From NCBI RefSeq assembly GCF_009176645.1, contig NZ_AP019007.1:868001-932000 (forward strand): a DNA stretch of 64,000 nt, given 5' to 3'. The notes below the pieces were generated by a model. That model had not been told where the DNA came from. It made no database searches and was given only the letters and a program-made list of their open reading frames with translations. Source of the stretch: Enterobacter oligotrophicus (GTDB lineage Bacteria > Pseudomonadota > Gammaproteobacteria > Enterobacterales > Enterobacteriaceae). This document shows positions 49,240 through 59,655 of this stretch, piece by piece (the first letter of the stretch is position 1; every line of letters starts with the position of its first letter). Both the position numbers and the translations under genes were made by a program.

Positions 49240-50925
49240 TTAGGCTGCTTTCGCTACCACGTCCGCTTCCGGGCGCTTCAGCACCGCATATGACAGACCC
49301 GCCACCAGCGTACCCGCGATAATTGCCAGCAGGTAACCCAGCACCGGCGTGATTGCGCCAGGGATCAGCAGTACGAACAGACCGCCGTGCGGAGCCATCA
49401 GTTTCGCGCCGACCGCCATGGAAATCGCACCCGTAACCGCACCGCCGATGATACAGCAAGGCAGAACACGCATTGGGTCACGCGCCGCGAACGGGATCGC
49501 CCCTTCGGTGATGAAGCACAAGCCCAGCACCAGCGCCGCTTTGCCACCTTCCTGCTGTGCTTTATCGAACTTACGACGGGCAACGATCGTTGCCAGACCG
49601 AGAGCCAATGGAGGCACCATACCCGCCGCCATAATCGCTGCCATCGGCGCGTAGGTCTGGGTACTCAGCAGGCCCACGCCAAACGCGTATGCCGCTTTGT
49701 TTACCGGACCACCCATATCGGTACACATCATGCCACCGAGGATAGCGCCCAGCAGAACCGCGTTCGCCGTCCCCATGGTTTGCAGCCAGTGGGTCAGACC
49801 TTCCAGAATACCCGCAACCGGTTTGCCAATGAGGTAAATCATCGCCAGACCGACCACCAGACTGGAGATCAGCGGAATGATCAGGATCGGTTTCAGCGCT
49901 TCCATACTTTGCGGCAGCTTCAGCTTCGAGCTGATCAGTTTCGCGACATAACCCGCCAGGAAGCCCGCAATGATACCGCCGATAAAACCGGAACCGGTGC
50001 TCACGGCCAGCATACCGCCGATCAGACCCGGCGTCAGGCCAGGACGGTCAGCAATGGAGAAGGCAATAAAACCAGCCAGCACCGGGACCATCAGCGCAAA
50101 CGCGGAGCCACCACCAATCTGCATCAACGCAGCAGCCAGCGTGCCCTGCTCTTTAAACGCTTCAATACCAAATGCAAAAGAAAGCGCGATGCACAGACCG
50201 CCTGCCACTACCATCGGCAGCATGTAAGAGACACCGGTCAGCAGGTGGCGATACGCGCCCGCAGACTCTTTTTTCCCTTCGGTAGCGGTTTTCGCCGCGC
50301 CGCTTGCCTGATAAGGCCTGGCTTCAGCCAGCGCTTTATCAAACTCCTGCGCCGTCTTTTTCAGCGCCAGGCCGGTAGAGGTGCGGTACATCGGTTTTCC
50401 GGCAAACTTCGCCAGATCCACTTCGATATCCGCCGCGACAATCACCAGATCGGCTTCAGCCACCTCTTCAGGCGTGATCGCATTGCCTGCACCTACGGAG
50501 CCACGTGTTTCAACTTTCACCCACCAGCCGCGCTTTTTCGCTTCGGTTTCAATGGCTTCAGCCGCCATAAAGGTATGTGCCACACCCGTCGGGCAAGCCG
50601 TTACGGCGACAATGCGTTTCGGGCCAGACGCCGCAACAGGTGCCTCAGCAACGGGGGCACTGTAGACCGACGCATGGCTTTTCGCTTCACTCAGGAACAG
50701 CTCCGGATGCGCAACCGCGCGATTGATATCGCCCAGCCACACTTTTTTGCCGTTCAGTGCGCTGTCCACCGGGATTTTATCGCCCAGAACAATCGCCAGC
50801 TCGGCATCACCTGGGTTATCGATAATCTCCAGGTGTGCTTTTTGTGCCGCCGCGCCCAGCAGCGTCTTCGCCATATAGGCGCGAGCCTGTCCGAGACCGG
50901 AGTCAATGATCAGCAGCGTTTTCAT
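49240..50925 (-). CDS. fruA: PTS fructose transporter subunit IIB'BC FruA
   Basis: A 561-residue membrane permease of the fructose phosphotransferase system that imports fructose as fructose 1-phosphate. A degenerate IIB' domain (about 1-85) lacks the active cysteine, the IIB domain holds Cys111 in VTACPTGVAHTF, and the IIC domain with about eight spans fills the rest, including GGMMCTDMGGPVNKAAY and CFITEGAIPFAARDP. It is the last gene of fruBKA, 16 bases after fruK. Confidence 0.97.
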   Translation of the reverse strand: MKTLLIIDSGLGQARAYMAKTLLGAAAQKAHLEIIDNPGDAELAIVLGDKIPVDSALNGKKVWLGDINRAVAHPELFLSEAKSHASVYSAPVAEAPVAASGPKRIVAVTACPTGVAHTFMAAEAIETEAKKRGWWVKVETRGSVGAGNAITPEEVAEADLVIVAADIEVDLAKFAGKPMYRTSTGLALKKTAQEFDKALAEARPYQASGAAKTATEGKKESAGAYRHLLTGVSYMLPMVVAGGLCIALSFAFGIEAFKEQGTLAAALMQIGGGSAFALMVPVLAGFIAFSIADRPGLTPGLIGGMLAVSTGSGFIGGIIAGFLAGYVAKLISSKLKLPQSMEALKPILIIPLISSLVVGLAMIYLIGKPVAGILEGLTHWLQTMGTANAVLLGAILGGMMCTDMGGPVNKAAYAFGVGLLSTQTYAPMAAIMAAGMVPPLALGLATIVARRKFDKAQQEGGKAALVLGLCFITEGAIPFAARDPMRVLPCCIIGGAVTGAISMAVGAKLMAPHGGLFVLLIPGAITPVLGYLLAIIAGTLVAGLSYAVLKRPEADVVAKAA

Positions 50926-50941
50926 TATTCCTCTCCTGCTG

Positions 50942-51880
50942 TTAGTTAAAAGGTTTTAAGTCAACGCGCGCCATCATCGCGGCTAACTGGGTACGATCGG
51001 TAATACCGACATTGCTCTGGCTAACGGCCAGGGCCGCAACGGCGGTGGCAAGACGTAACGTATGTTCACTGGATTCTCGCATCAGCAGGCCGTAAATCAG
51101 GCCGCCGACCATGGAATCCCCTGCGCCAACGGTGCTGACAACATCGACCGACGGCGGTTTGGCAATCCATTCGCCAGAGGCGTTAACCCACAGCGCACCT
51201 TCTGCACCGAGAGAAATCACCACGTGAGCGATACCCTGCTCGCGCAACGCATGAGCAGCTTCAATGACATCTTTTAATTCTGGCAGCTTACGCCCAGCCC
51301 AGATCTCCAGTTCACGACGGTTTGGCTTCACCAGCCACGGCGCGGCTTTCAGACCTGCGACCAGCGCATCACGGCTGCTGTCGAAAATAATGCACGGACA
51401 CTGGCTGCGCAGGCGCGTCATCCAGTCGGTGAAGGCTTCAGGGCTTACGCCGGACGGCAGACTGCCGCTCACGCACACCATGTCGAACTGTCCGAGCCAG
51501 GTCAGGGAATCGTTAACAAAACGTTCCCAGTCGGACGGCGTGACTTCAAAACCAGAGAAGTTCAGATCGGTCACTTCACCGTCTTTCTCCGTCAGCTTTA
51601 CGTTGATACGGGTACGGCCCTGGACCACCTGGAAACGGTTCGCAATACCCAGCTCGCTGAACAGCTGCTGGAAACCGTCCTGGTTATCTTTGCCGAGGAA
51701 GCCGCCCACGGTGACATCAATACCCAGATCTTTAAGCACTTTCGCTACGTTAATCCCTTTACCCGCAGCATGCAGGCCAGTGGTACGCACGAGGTTAACT
51801 TCACCGCGCTCAATTTCCGGGCAGAAGCCCACCAGGTCGTAAGCCGGGTTCAGCGTGATTGTCGCAACACGTCTGCTCAT
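50942..51880 (-). CDS. fruK: 1-phosphofructokinase
   Basis: A 312-residue PfkB-family kinase that makes fructose 1,6-bisphosphate from fructose 1-phosphate. It begins RVATITLNPAYDL and has the PfkB signature 1 AAGKGINVAKVL and signature 2 VVSTVGAGDSMVGG with the catalytic Asp in GAGDS. Its ATG shares a base with the fruB stop (TAATG), so the two are coupled. Confidence 0.97.
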   Translation of the reverse strand: MSRRVATITLNPAYDLVGFCPEIERGEVNLVRTTGLHAAGKGINVAKVLKDLGIDVTVGGFLGKDNQDGFQQLFSELGIANRFQVVQGRTRINVKLTEKDGEVTDLNFSGFEVTPSDWERFVNDSLTWLGQFDMVCVSGSLPSGVSPEAFTDWMTRLRSQCPCIIFDSSRDALVAGLKAAPWLVKPNRRELEIWAGRKLPELKDVIEAAHALREQGIAHVVISLGAEGALWVNASGEWIAKPPSVDVVSTVGAGDSMVGGLIYGLLMRESSEHTLRLATAVAALAVSQSNVGITDRTQLAAMMARVDLKPFN

Positions 51881-53010
51881 TATGCGCCCTCCCCCAGACC
51901 GGCCGCGATGGCATCGCCAATCGCTTTCAGCGCCTGTTCAGCATCTGCCCCCTGTGCGGTAAAACGCAGACGGTGACCTTTCTTCACGCCCAGCGCGACA
52001 ACCTTCATCAGGCTACGGCCATTGGCCGGCTTGCCAGAACCGTCCAGATTGGTGACGGTGATTTCACTTTCGAACTGCTTGATGGTGTTCACCAGCATGG
52101 TGCCCGGACGCGCATGCAGACCGTGTTCATTTCGGACCACAAACTCAGCACTCAGCACGTCGTCAGTCAGCGCATCGTCACTGGTCAGCAGGGCCAGCAG
52201 AGTGGCAGCATCCGCATTCAGCAGTTTTTCAGCTTTATTGTTCATAAGCAGATCGCCCAGACGCTTCAGCACGGAAACCGGCTGTTCATCGGCCATCGCG
52301 ACGGTAACGAGCACTGCAGCGCGTTCACCTTCAACGTCAAACGCGGTGGCCGCGCGGCTGACGGCAATAGCGCTACGCAGGTTCCCTTCAGCACTGTCGT
52401 TCAGCCAGATACCCTGGCCCAGATTCAACGGCTTATCATTAATCGCACGTGTCACGAAGCTGGCATCTGCCGCACCGGCTTCTTTCAGACGACCCGCATT
52501 CAGTGCCTGCAGCGTGACCAGATCGGAAGCGGCGACATCCAGCGTCAGCGTTTCATTATCCAGTTTCAGCGCTTCGCTCTGTTTTTCACCCATCAGCAAG
52601 GCGCGCAACTCTTCCGCTGTCGTGGCGGATTTCAGCTGTTCAGCCACGGAGTCATCACTCAGCACATGCGTCAGCTGACGCAGCAGACCTAAATGTTCGT
52701 CGCTGCTGGCGGCAATACCGATAGCCACATAAGCCACCTGGCCCTCGCCCCACACCACACCCTGAGGGAACTGATAAACCTGAACGCCGGTTTTCAGCAC
52801 CTGGTCGCGTGTGTCGGTCGTGCCGTGTGGAATGGCAATGCCATTGCCAAGGAAGGTCGACGTCTGCTGCTCGCGAGCCAGCATGCCATCAACATAGCCT
52901 TCAGCCACGTTGCCCGCCTGCACAAGGGCAGCGGCAACCTGGCGAATAGCCTCTTCTTTATTCCCGGCCTGCGCGGCCGGGTGGATATCCTGAACAGATA
53001 ACTGGAACAT
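51880..53010 (-). CDS. fruB: PTS fructose IIA/FPr fusion FruB
   Basis: A 376-residue cytoplasmic phosphocarrier. The IIA domain has active His62 in [12 protein letters not shown], a central M domain follows, and the C-terminal HPr-like (FPr) domain has His299 in EHGLHARPG. It takes phosphate from enzyme I and passes it to FruA, so fructose uptake needs no general HPr. It leads the fruBKA operon behind two Cra sites. Confidence 0.97.
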   Translation of the reverse strand: MFQLSVQDIHPAAQAGNKEEAIRQVAAALVQAGNVAEGYVDGMLAREQQTSTFLGNGIAIPHGTTDTRDQVLKTGVQVYQFPQGVVWGEGQVAYVAIGIAASSDEHLGLLRQLTHVLSDDSVAEQLKSATTAEELRALLMGEKQSEALKLDNETLTLDVAASDLVTLQALNAGRLKEAGAADASFVTRAINDKPLNLGQGIWLNDSAEGNLRSAIAVSRAATAFDVEGERAAVLVTVAMADEQPVSVLKRLGDLLMNNKAEKLLNADAATLLALLTSDDALTDDVLSAEFVVRNEHGLHARPGTMLVNTIKQFESEITVTNLDGSGKPANGRSLMKVVALGVKKGHRLRFTAQGADAEQALKAIGDAIAAGLGEGA

Positions 53011-53032
53011 GGTTCTCCTCTCCTGCTGAAAT

Positions 53033-53044
53033 TGAATCGTTTCA
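53033..53044 (-). promoter_or_regulatory. Cra (FruR) operator 1 of fruB
   Basis: TGAATCGTTTCA lies 23 bases before the fruB start and matches the Cra motif TGAAWCGTTTCA. It is one of a pair, as in the E. coli fruBKA promoter. Confidence 0.88.
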
Positions 53045-53099
53045 GCTTAATTGAGAAAAAATGCGCTAACCTGCTCCGTTAGTTAAAACAAGGTAGCGC

Positions 53100-53111
53100 T
53101 GAAACGTTTCA
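53100..53111 (-). promoter_or_regulatory. Cra (FruR) operator 2 of fruB
   Basis: TGAAACGTTTCA is a perfect palindrome within GCTGAAACGTTTCAAG, 67 bases from site 1. Fructose 1-phosphate made by FruA would release Cra from both sites. Confidence 0.9.
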
Positions 53112-53368
53112 AGAAGTCTTGCTCTTTCTCCAGTATGTTGCAAGAAAAGTTACAATTCTGATTTCAGAAGTTAGATACGCAGCACATTTCTTCATCGTTC
53201 AGCTAATATTGCTGACGTTCAGCAGACCCTTTTCAGCAATGTTCAGCCTGAAATCGTAACCTGAAATGCTATTTTGATTTTTCGTGGCGAAATTGATCGG
53301 AGCATCTGTTTATTTTCTGACAGGCGGCGTACACTCCGCGTCTCTTTATGAACTGCCGATCGTGAAAG

Positions 53369-54550
53369 ATGCATAACACCCCCGCTGCCGCCTCACCAAA
53401 GCCCTTTGATTTGACGTCAACGGCGTTTTTGATTGTTGCCTTCCTCACCGGAATTGCCGGTGCGTTACAAACACCAACGCTGAGTTTATTTCTGACCAAC
53501 GAAGTCCATGCCCGTCCGGCGATGGTCGGCTTCTTCTTTACCGGAAGCGCCATTATCGGCATTCTGGTCAGCCAGTTTCTCGCCGGACGCTCCGACAAAA
53601 AAGGCGACCGCAAAAGCCTGATCGTCTTCTGCTGCTTACTGGGCGTCTTTGCCTGTGTGCTGTTTGCCTGGAACCGTAACTATTTCGTTCTGCTGTTTGT
53701 GGGCGTATTCCTGAGCAGCTTCGGCTCTACCGCTAACCCGCAGATGTTCGCACTTGCCCGCGAGCATGCCGACCATACCGGACGTGAAGCGGTGATGTTC
53801 AGCTCTATATTACGCGCGCAGGTGTCGCTGGCTTGGGTGATTGGTCCGCCGCTGGCTTACGCACTGGCGATGGGCTTTGGCTTTACGGTGATGTACCTGA
53901 GCGCGGCTGTCGCGTTTGTGGTGTGCGGCGCGATGGTGTGGTTCTTCCTCCCGTCGATGCGCAAAGAGCCAAAAGTCGCGACCGGAACGCTCGAAGCTCC
54001 GCGCCGCAACCGCCGTGATGCGTTGTTGTTATTCATCATCTGTACGCTGATGTGGGGAACCAATAGCCTCTACATTATTAATATGCCGCTGTTTATTATT
54101 GATGAGCTGCATCTGCCGGAGAAGCTGGCGGGGATCATGATGGGCACCGCAGCAGGGCTTGAGATCCCGACGATGCTGATCGCGGGCTATTACGCGAAGC
54201 GTTTCGGGAAGCGTTTTTTAATGCGGATTGCCGCCGTCGCGGGGCTGCTGTTCTACATCGGTATGCTGACGGTACATACGCCGGCGTTGCTGCTGGCTTT
54301 ACAGCTGCTGAACGCCATCTATATCGGCATTCTGGCCGGGATTGGCATGCTCTACTTCCAGGATCTGATGCCAGGACAGGCAGGCTCCGCCACCACCCTT
54401 TATACTAATACGACCCGTGTAGGCTGGATTATTGCAGGCTCAATGGCGGGTATCGTTGCTGAGATCTGGAATTATCATTCAGTGTTCTGGATTGCACTGG
54501 TGATGTGCGTCCTGACCATAACCTGCCTGACGCGGATTAAAGACGTTTAA
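53369..54550 (+). CDS. setB: Sugar efflux transporter SetB
   Basis: A 393-residue, 12-span major facilitator protein of the SET family with [12 protein letters not shown] between spans 2 and 3 and the [32 protein letters not shown] region. E. coli SetB exports lactose and glucose analogues and has also been linked to chromosome segregation. It overlaps the converging yeiW gene by four bases. The position between fruB and yeiW is the same as in E. coli. Confidence 0.95.
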   Translation: MHNTPAAASPKPFDLTSTAFLIVAFLTGIAGALQTPTLSLFLTNEVHARPAMVGFFFTGSAIIGILVSQFLAGRSDKKGDRKSLIVFCCLLGVFACVLFAWNRNYFVLLFVGVFLSSFGSTANPQMFALAREHADHTGREAVMFSSILRAQVSLAWVIGPPLAYALAMGFGFTVMYLSAAVAFVVCGAMVWFFLPSMRKEPKVATGTLEAPRRNRRDALLLFIICTLMWGTNSLYIINMPLFIIDELHLPEKLAGIMMGTAAGLEIPTMLIAGYYAKRFGKRFLMRIAAVAGLLFYIGMLTVHTPALLLALQLLNAIYIGILAGIGMLYFQDLMPGQAGSATTLYTNTTRVGWIIAGSMAGIVAEIWNYHSVFWIALVMCVLTITCLTRIKDV

Positions 54551-54801
54551 GGTGCGGTGAGCGACTCAAGCTCAAGAAGATATGTCATGGCCTCGGCGCG
54601 CGTGCTGCCGCACATTTCCGCTGAAGGCTGAAGCCCGGCACACACCTTCGGGCGCAGGGGCGAGCCAAAGATCATACACAGGTTGGTTTCAGAGAGCTGA
54701 ACGCAACGGGTATTGGCAGGCTTGCCCTCCGGCATTCCTGGAATGGGGCTTGAAATGGACGGTGCGGTACAGCACGCGCCACAATCTGGACGACAATCCA
54801 T
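54547..54801 (-). CDS. yeiW: YkgJ-type zinc/iron-chelating domain protein YeiW
   Basis: An 84-residue cysteine-rich protein beginning [11 protein letters not shown], with later cysteines in [25 protein letters not shown] and EMCG, the pattern of the CxxCxxCC family annotated as a zinc- or iron-binding cluster domain. Its function is unknown. The 3' end overlaps setB by four bases. Confidence 0.88.
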   Translation of the reverse strand: MDCRPDCGACCTAPSISSPIPGMPEGKPANTRCVQLSETNLCMIFGSPLRPKVCAGLQPSAEMCGSTRAEAMTYLLELESLTAP

Positions 54802-54964
54802 AAATGCTCTCTATTGGTGACGAACGCCCGCGCAGTCAGGCATTGGACGCACAGTAACACCTTTTATGTATTGATAGCAAAAGCCACGAATTCCGCTTGC
54901 CTGAAAGGCCGCGCGCGAGTAATTTGGCGCGATATTTTTACCTCCCGTAAACAGGATTACTGCA

Positions 54965-55537
54965 ATGCCAAGAGCGAATGAAATTAAGAAAGGTATGGTA
55001 CTGAATTACAACGGCAAGCTGCTGATTGTGAAAGACATCGATATTCAGGCCCCCAGCGCCCGTGGTGCAGCAACGCTGTACAAAATGCGTTTCGCCGATG
55101 TTCGTACCGGCCTGAAGGTTGAAGAACGTTTCAAAGGTGACGATATCGTTGATACCGTGACCCTGACCCGTCGCTATGTTGATTTCTCTTATATCGACGG
55201 CAACGAGTACGTGTTCATGGATAAAGAAGATTACACCCCCTATATCTTCACCAAAGATCAGATCGAAGAAGAACTGCTGTTCATTCCTGAAGGCGGTATG
55301 CCGGACATGCAGGTTCTGACGTGGGATGGCGTGCTGCTGGCGCTGGAACTGCCACAGACGGTGGATCTTGAAATCGTTGAAACCGCACCAGGCATCAAAG
55401 GCGCGTCTGCAAGTGCGCGCAACAAACCGGCTACCCTGACCACCGGTCTGGTTGTGCAGGTTCCTGAGTATCTGTCTGCTGGCGAGAAAATCCGCATCCA
55501 TATCGAAGAAAAACGCTATATGGGTCGCGCTGACTGA
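54965..55537 (+). CDS. efpL: Elongation factor P-like protein EfpL (YeiP)
   Basis: A 190-residue three-domain EF-P paralogue that relieves ribosome stalling at proline-rich stretches. The tip of domain I reads PSARGAA with Arg33 where EF-P carries the modified lysine, and the loop is longer than in EF-P. Domains II and III end [15 protein letters not shown]. The function follows from recent work on E. coli EfpL. AGGA lies before the ATG. A REP and a terminator follow. Confidence 0.95.
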   Translation: MPRANEIKKGMVLNYNGKLLIVKDIDIQAPSARGAATLYKMRFADVRTGLKVEERFKGDDIVDTVTLTRRYVDFSYIDGNEYVFMDKEDYTPYIFTKDQIEEELLFIPEGGMPDMQVLTWDGVLLALELPQTVDLEIVETAPGIKGASASARNKPATLTTGLVVQVPEYLSAGEKIRIHIEEKRYMGRAD

Positions 55538-55548
55538 TTGCGGCATTT

Positions 55549-55580
55549 GTAGGGTGGCGGCTTCGCCTTACCCGACCTAC
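55549..55580. repeat. REP element after efpL
   Basis: GTAGGGTGGCGGCTTCGCCT and onward, 12 bases past the efpL stop, of the same family as the other REP units here. Confidence 0.82.
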
Positions 55581-55586
55581 AAAACA

Positions 55587-55616
55587 CGAAAAACCGGCTC
55601 TCAGGCCGGTTTTTCG
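55587..55616. terminator. Bidirectional terminator between efpL and uxuA
   Basis: CGAAAAACCGGC pairs exactly with GCCGGTTTTTCG around TCTCAG. The A and T tracts within the stem make it usable from both sides. Confidence 0.9.
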
Positions 55617-55648
55617 TAGGCACGTTAAGCGTAGCGCCACCAGGCGAC
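55615..55648. repeat. Degenerate REP element before the uxuA stop
   Basis: GTAGGCACGTTAAGCGTAGC and onward keeps the REP outline with several changes and lies six bases from the uxuA stop codon. Confidence 0.6.
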
Positions 55649-55653
55649 AGAGC

Positions 55654-56844
55654 TTACAGAAGCTCCGGATACTTCGTCATCTTCAGCGCCAGCTCCACGC
55701 CGCGCACTTCCGCCATCCCTTTCAGACGGCCAATCGCCGAATAGCCTGGATTGGTTTTCTTGCGAAGATCGTCCAGCATCTGATGTCCGTGGTCAGGACG
55801 GAACGGGATCGGGCGGGTATCTCCCGCGTGCTTACGACGCAGCTCTTCGGCCAGAATGGCATCCACCACCGCGACCATGTTCACGTCGCCGCCAAGATGC
55901 GCCGCTTCGTGGAAGGTTTTTGGGTTCTCTTCACGGCAGGTTGCCCGCAGGTGCGTGAAGTGAATGCGATCGCCAAAGGTTTCGATCATCCGGACCAGGT
56001 CGTTATCTGCCCGCACGCCGTAAGAGCCGGTGCACATGGTGAAGCCGTTATAAATGCTATCTACCGTCTCTTTCAGCCACTGCATGTCTTCAATGGTAGA
56101 AACGATACGCGGCAGACCGAGGATTGGACGCGGTGGATCGTCAGGATGAATAGCCAGTCGCACGCCCGCCTCTTCTGCAACAGGCACAATCGCGCGCAGG
56201 AAGTACGCCATGTTTTCACGCAGCTGATTTTTATCGATATCGCCATACTCCGCCAGACGCGCACGGAACTGATCCAGGGTATAACCTTCTTCTGCTCCCG
56301 GCAGGCCCGCGATAATGTTGCGGGTCAGCTTTTCGATGTCCGCTTCGCTGGCTGCATTGAACCACTGCAGGGCCTGCTGCTGCTCTTCCGCGGTGTAGTC
56401 CGCTTCTGCGCCAGGACGTTTCAGGATATGCAGCTCGAATGCGGCAAATGCGATCTGGTCAAATCGCAGCGCTCTGGAGCCGTCAGCAAGTTGATACTCA
56501 AGGTCGGTACGCGTCCAGTCCAGAATCGGCATAAAGTTATAGCAGACGGTATCAATACCGCAGGCTGCGAGGTTACGAATGCTCTGCTGGTAGTTGGCGA
56601 TCCAGGTTTTATATTCGCCGGAATGGGTTTTAATATCTTCATGAACCGGAATGCTTTCAACAACAGACCAGGTTAAGCCTTTTTCCGCCAGCAGTGCCTG
56701 GCGCTTTTTAATTTCGTCTACCGGCCATACCTGGCCGTTAGGAATGTGATGCAGTGCCGTAACGACACCCGTTGCGCCAGCCTGACGCACATCATCAAGA
56801 GAAACCGGATCGTTCGGCCCGTACCAACGCCAGGTTTGTTCCAT
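55654..56844 (-). CDS. uxuA: Mannonate dehydratase
   Basis: A 396-residue TIM-barrel enzyme that dehydrates D-mannonate to 2-keto-3-deoxygluconate in hexuronate breakdown, using a divalent metal. It begins [23 protein letters not shown] split over the start and has [29 protein letters not shown] and [11 protein letters not shown], the metal and substrate segments of UxuA. In E. coli uxuA stands with uxuB and uxuR far from this region; here it is divergent from yeiQ, with a UxuR/ExuR-like operator between them. Confidence 0.94.
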   Translation of the reverse strand: MEQTWRWYGPNDPVSLDDVRQAGATGVVTALHHIPNGQVWPVDEIKKRQALLAEKGLTWSVVESIPVHEDIKTHSGEYKTWIANYQQSIRNLAACGIDTVCYNFMPILDWTRTDLEYQLADGSRALRFDQIAFAAFELHILKRPGAEADYTAEEQQQALQWFNAASEADIEKLTRNIIAGLPGAEEGYTLDQFRARLAEYGDIDKNQLRENMAYFLRAIVPVAEEAGVRLAIHPDDPPRPILGLPRIVSTIEDMQWLKETVDSIYNGFTMCTGSYGVRADNDLVRMIETFGDRIHFTHLRATCREENPKTFHEAAHLGGDVNMVAVVDAILAEELRRKHAGDTRPIPFRPDHGHQMLDDLRKKTNPGYSAIGRLKGMAEVRGVELALKMTKYPELL

Positions 56845-56859
56845 TACCCACCCCTCAAG

Positions 56860-56871
56860 TTGTTATACCAA
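56860..56871. promoter_or_regulatory. UxuR/ExuR-like operator
   Basis: TTGTTATACCAA differs by one base from TTGGTATACCAA, the core of the UxuR/ExuR operator. It lies 16 bases before the uxuA start. It suggests induction of uxuA, and perhaps yeiQ, by hexuronate intermediates. Confidence 0.7.
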
Positions 56872-57047
56872 TATGTGATACTGCGATGACGACTACCATA
56901 CATGTTTACGAAAAAGGGTCAACACAGCCCGCTGCATTGATTGATCAATCTCACATAACAGGGATATTTACGGCTTACCAATTCAATTTGTTGTCATATA
57001 ACTTTACACTGCCATTGTTAATTAATGGTTAATCAGGTGTGTATTTC

Positions 57048-58514
57048 ATGAAGACTATTGCCTCCACCGCGCTTCCTGCCCATGTCCAGCAGCCTCGCTA
57101 CGATCGCACGCTATTACGCTCGCGCATCGTCCACTTTGGGTTTGGTGCGTTTCACCGCGCGCATCAGGCGTTGTTAACAAACAGAGTGCTCAATGCCAAA
57201 GGCGGTGACTGGGGGATATGTGAGATTAGCCTGTTCAGCGGCGATGTCCTGATGAGCCAGCTTCGCGCGCAGGATCACCTCTTCACCGTGCTGGAAAAAG
57301 GCGCGGAAGGAAATCAACCGATCATCGTGGGGGCTGTTCATGAGTGCCTGAATGCAAAACTGGACTCGCTGGCTGCCATTATTGAGAAATTTTGCGAACC
57401 GCAGGTGGCGATTGTTTCGCTTACCATTACCGAAAAAGGCTATTGCATCGACCCGGCCACCGGCAAGCTGGATATGCAAAATGCCCGTATTCTTCATGAC
57501 CTGGAAAACCCGACTGAACCCCATTCCGCGCCCGGTATTCTGGTCGAAGCACTCAGCCGTCGTCGCGATCGCAATCTGCCGGCCTTCACCGTGCTCTCCT
57601 GCGACAACATTCCTGATAACGGTCACGTGGTAAAAAATGCCGTACTCGGTATGGCTCAGAAGCGTTCCCCGGCGCTTGCCGGGTGGATCGATGCCCATGT
57701 CAGCTTCCCTGGCACCATGGTCGACAGGATTGTCCCGGCCGCCACCGACGCTTCGCTGGCGGAAATCACGCAGGAACTGGGTGTTGAAGATCCTTGCGCC
57801 ATCAGCTGTGAACCGTTTATTCAGTGGGTTGTGGAAGATAAGTTTGTCGCCGGACGCCCGGACTGGGAAGTGGCGGGTGTGCAAATGGTGGAGGACGTTT
57901 TACCCTGGGAGCAAATGAAATTGCGAATGCTCAACGGCAGCCACTCTTTCCTCGCGTACCTCGGTTATCTCGCTGGCTACGCGCATATTAATGAATGTAT
58001 GCAGGATGACAGCTTCCGTGAGGCCGCGCGCCGTTTAATGCTGGATGAACAAGCCCCTACGCTGCATATCAATGGCGTCGACCTTATTGCTTACGCCGAT
58101 AGCCTCATTGACCGTTTTGCCAACCCGGCGTTACAGCACCGGACCTGGCAAATCGCGATGGATGGTAGCCAGAAACTGCCTCAGCGCATGCTGGACGGTG
58201 TCCGGGTGCATCTTGAGCACAAAACCGCGTGGCCATTACTGGCGCTGGGTATCGCAGGCTGGATGCGCTACGTCAGCGGCGTAGATGAACGCGGCCACAG
58301 CATTGATGTTCGCGACCCGCTCAGCGATAAGATCCGCGCCATTGTTGACGCCAGCAGCGATGCGGAACGTGTTAATGCTCTGCTTGGGCTGAGTGAAATC
58401 TTTGGTCACGACCTGCCGCAGTATCCTGAGTTCGTAGAGGCCGTCAGCCAGGCGTACCAGCGTGTTGCTCGCCACGGTGCGCGTCAGGCCGTTGTCGAGA
58501 CGTTAAATATTTAA
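57048..58514 (+). CDS. yeiQ: Mannitol dehydrogenase family oxidoreductase YeiQ
   Basis: A 488-residue long-chain polyol dehydrogenase. The N-terminal Rossmann region has SRIVHFGFGAFHRAHQA; the C-terminal domain contains KLRMLNGSHSFLAYLGYLAGY with the family lysine and the NGSH motif. Length and sequence match E. coli YeiQ, a protein without proven function. Relatives reduce fructuronate (UxuB), tagaturonate (UxaB) or mannitol. Sharing a control region with uxuA makes D-fructuronate/D-mannonate interconversion the most likely reaction, by inference. ATG 57048 fits the E. coli N-terminus. Confidence 0.92.
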   Translation: MKTIASTALPAHVQQPRYDRTLLRSRIVHFGFGAFHRAHQALLTNRVLNAKGGDWGICEISLFSGDVLMSQLRAQDHLFTVLEKGAEGNQPIIVGAVHECLNAKLDSLAAIIEKFCEPQVAIVSLTITEKGYCIDPATGKLDMQNARILHDLENPTEPHSAPGILVEALSRRRDRNLPAFTVLSCDNIPDNGHVVKNAVLGMAQKRSPALAGWIDAHVSFPGTMVDRIVPAATDASLAEITQELGVEDPCAISCEPFIQWVVEDKFVAGRPDWEVAGVQMVEDVLPWEQMKLRMLNGSHSFLAYLGYLAGYAHINECMQDDSFREAARRLMLDEQAPTLHINGVDLIAYADSLIDRFANPALQHRTWQIAMDGSQKLPQRMLDGVRVHLEHKTAWPLLALGIAGWMRYVSGVDERGHSIDVRDPLSDKIRAIVDASSDAERVNALLGLSEIFGHDLPQYPEFVEAVSQAYQRVARHGARQAVVETLNI

Positions 58515-58637
58515 CGATTATTGCGTTTAAGGCGAACGGAAATGCCCTCCGTTCGCCCGCCCTCTTCTCATTGCACCGTTTTTTCGTCAGGATGATAGAT
58601 AATTGTTAAAGCATCACGATTATTTATCGGAGCGCAC

Positions 58638-59624
58638 GTGACCAAAACCAACCTGATCACCGGTTTTCTCGGTAGCGGTAAAACCACCTCGATTCTGCAT
58701 CTGCTGGCAAATAAAGATCCGGCAGAGAAATGGGCCGTTCTGGTCAATGAATTTGGCGAAGTCGGTATTGATGGCGCGTTGCTGGCCGACAGCGGCGCGA
58801 TGATTAAAGAGATCCCCGGCGGATGTATGTGCTGCGTGAATGGCCTGCCCATGCAGGTTGGACTGAACACGCTGCTGCGCCAGGGCAAACCCGATCGTCT
58901 GTTGATTGAACCCACCGGTCTGGGCCACCCGAAGCAAATTCTCGATTTATTGACCGCGCCGGTTTATGAGCCGTGGATCGACCTGCGAGCCACGCTGTGC
59001 CTTCTCGATCCTCGCCAGTTGCTGGATGAGAAAACGGTGAATAATGAGAACTTCCGCGATCAACTCGCTTCTGCAGACATCATCGTGGCGAATAAAGAAG
59101 ATCGCGCTACGGCAGAAAGCCAGGCCGCGTTCGATGCCTGGTGGCAACGTTCAGGTAACGGGCGTCAGCGTATTCAGACCACTCAGGGGAAGATTGACAG
59201 CGCCCTGCTGGATCGCCCTCGCCTGAACCTGGCTGAACTGCCATCCAGCGCAGAACACAACCATAGTCATAGCGTAAAGCAAGGTCTGGCGGCATTGAGC
59301 CTGCCGGAACATCAGCGCTGGCGGCGAAACCTGAACAGCGGCCAGGGACATCAGGCGTGCGGGTGGATTTTCGATGCCGATACGGTTTTCGACACCATTG
59401 GTATACTTGAGTGGGCGAGGCTGGCACCCGTCGATCGCGTTAAAGGCATTATGCGCACCCAGGACGGTCTGGTTCGTATTAATCGTCAGGGTGAAGATTT
59501 CTTTATTGAAACGCAGAATGTTGCGCCGCCTGATAGTCGAATAGAGCTAATTAGTGCGGTTAACACCGACTGGAACACATTACAGTCCAGCCTGTTGAAG
59601 ATTCGTTTAACTTCCGGCGGCTAA
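58638..59624 (+). CDS. yeiR: Zinc-binding GTPase YeiR (COG0523)
   Basis: A 328-residue P-loop GTPase of the CobW/COG0523 family, probably a metal chaperone or insertase for zinc. Walker A is GFLGSGKTT, the metal motif CxCC is Cys63-Cys65-Cys66 in GGCMCCVNG, a short histidine stretch (HNHSHS) lies near residue 210, and the guanine motif is NKED. The start is GTG 58638, with GGAG nine bases upstream. No Zur-type palindrome was seen in front of it. It follows yeiQ after 123 bases. Confidence 0.93.
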   Translation: MTKTNLITGFLGSGKTTSILHLLANKDPAEKWAVLVNEFGEVGIDGALLADSGAMIKEIPGGCMCCVNGLPMQVGLNTLLRQGKPDRLLIEPTGLGHPKQILDLLTAPVYEPWIDLRATLCLLDPRQLLDEKTVNNENFRDQLASADIIVANKEDRATAESQAAFDAWWQRSGNGRQRIQTTQGKIDSALLDRPRLNLAELPSSAEHNHSHSVKQGLAALSLPEHQRWRRNLNSGQGHQACGWIFDADTVFDTIGILEWARLAPVDRVKGIMRTQDGLVRINRQGEDFFIETQNVAPPDSRIELISAVNTDWNTLQSSLLKIRLTSGG

Positions 59625-59655
59625 CGTTGCCCCTGATTTAACTGCTTGCTGAAGA

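Larger units (their letters stand above)
53011..53368. other. Divergent fruB/setB regulatory region
   Basis: This 358-base gap contains the fruB promoter with two Cra operators near fruB, and an AT-rich part nearer setB with several TTCAGC-like words (around 53200-53260), which look like weak Cra half sites. I see no gene in it. Confidence 0.6.

Noticed and set aside
49387..50949. 520-codon frame antisense to fruA
   Set aside because: It is rich in Arg, His, Gln and Thr as expected for reversed membrane-protein codons and matches no known fold. FruA on the other strand is certain.
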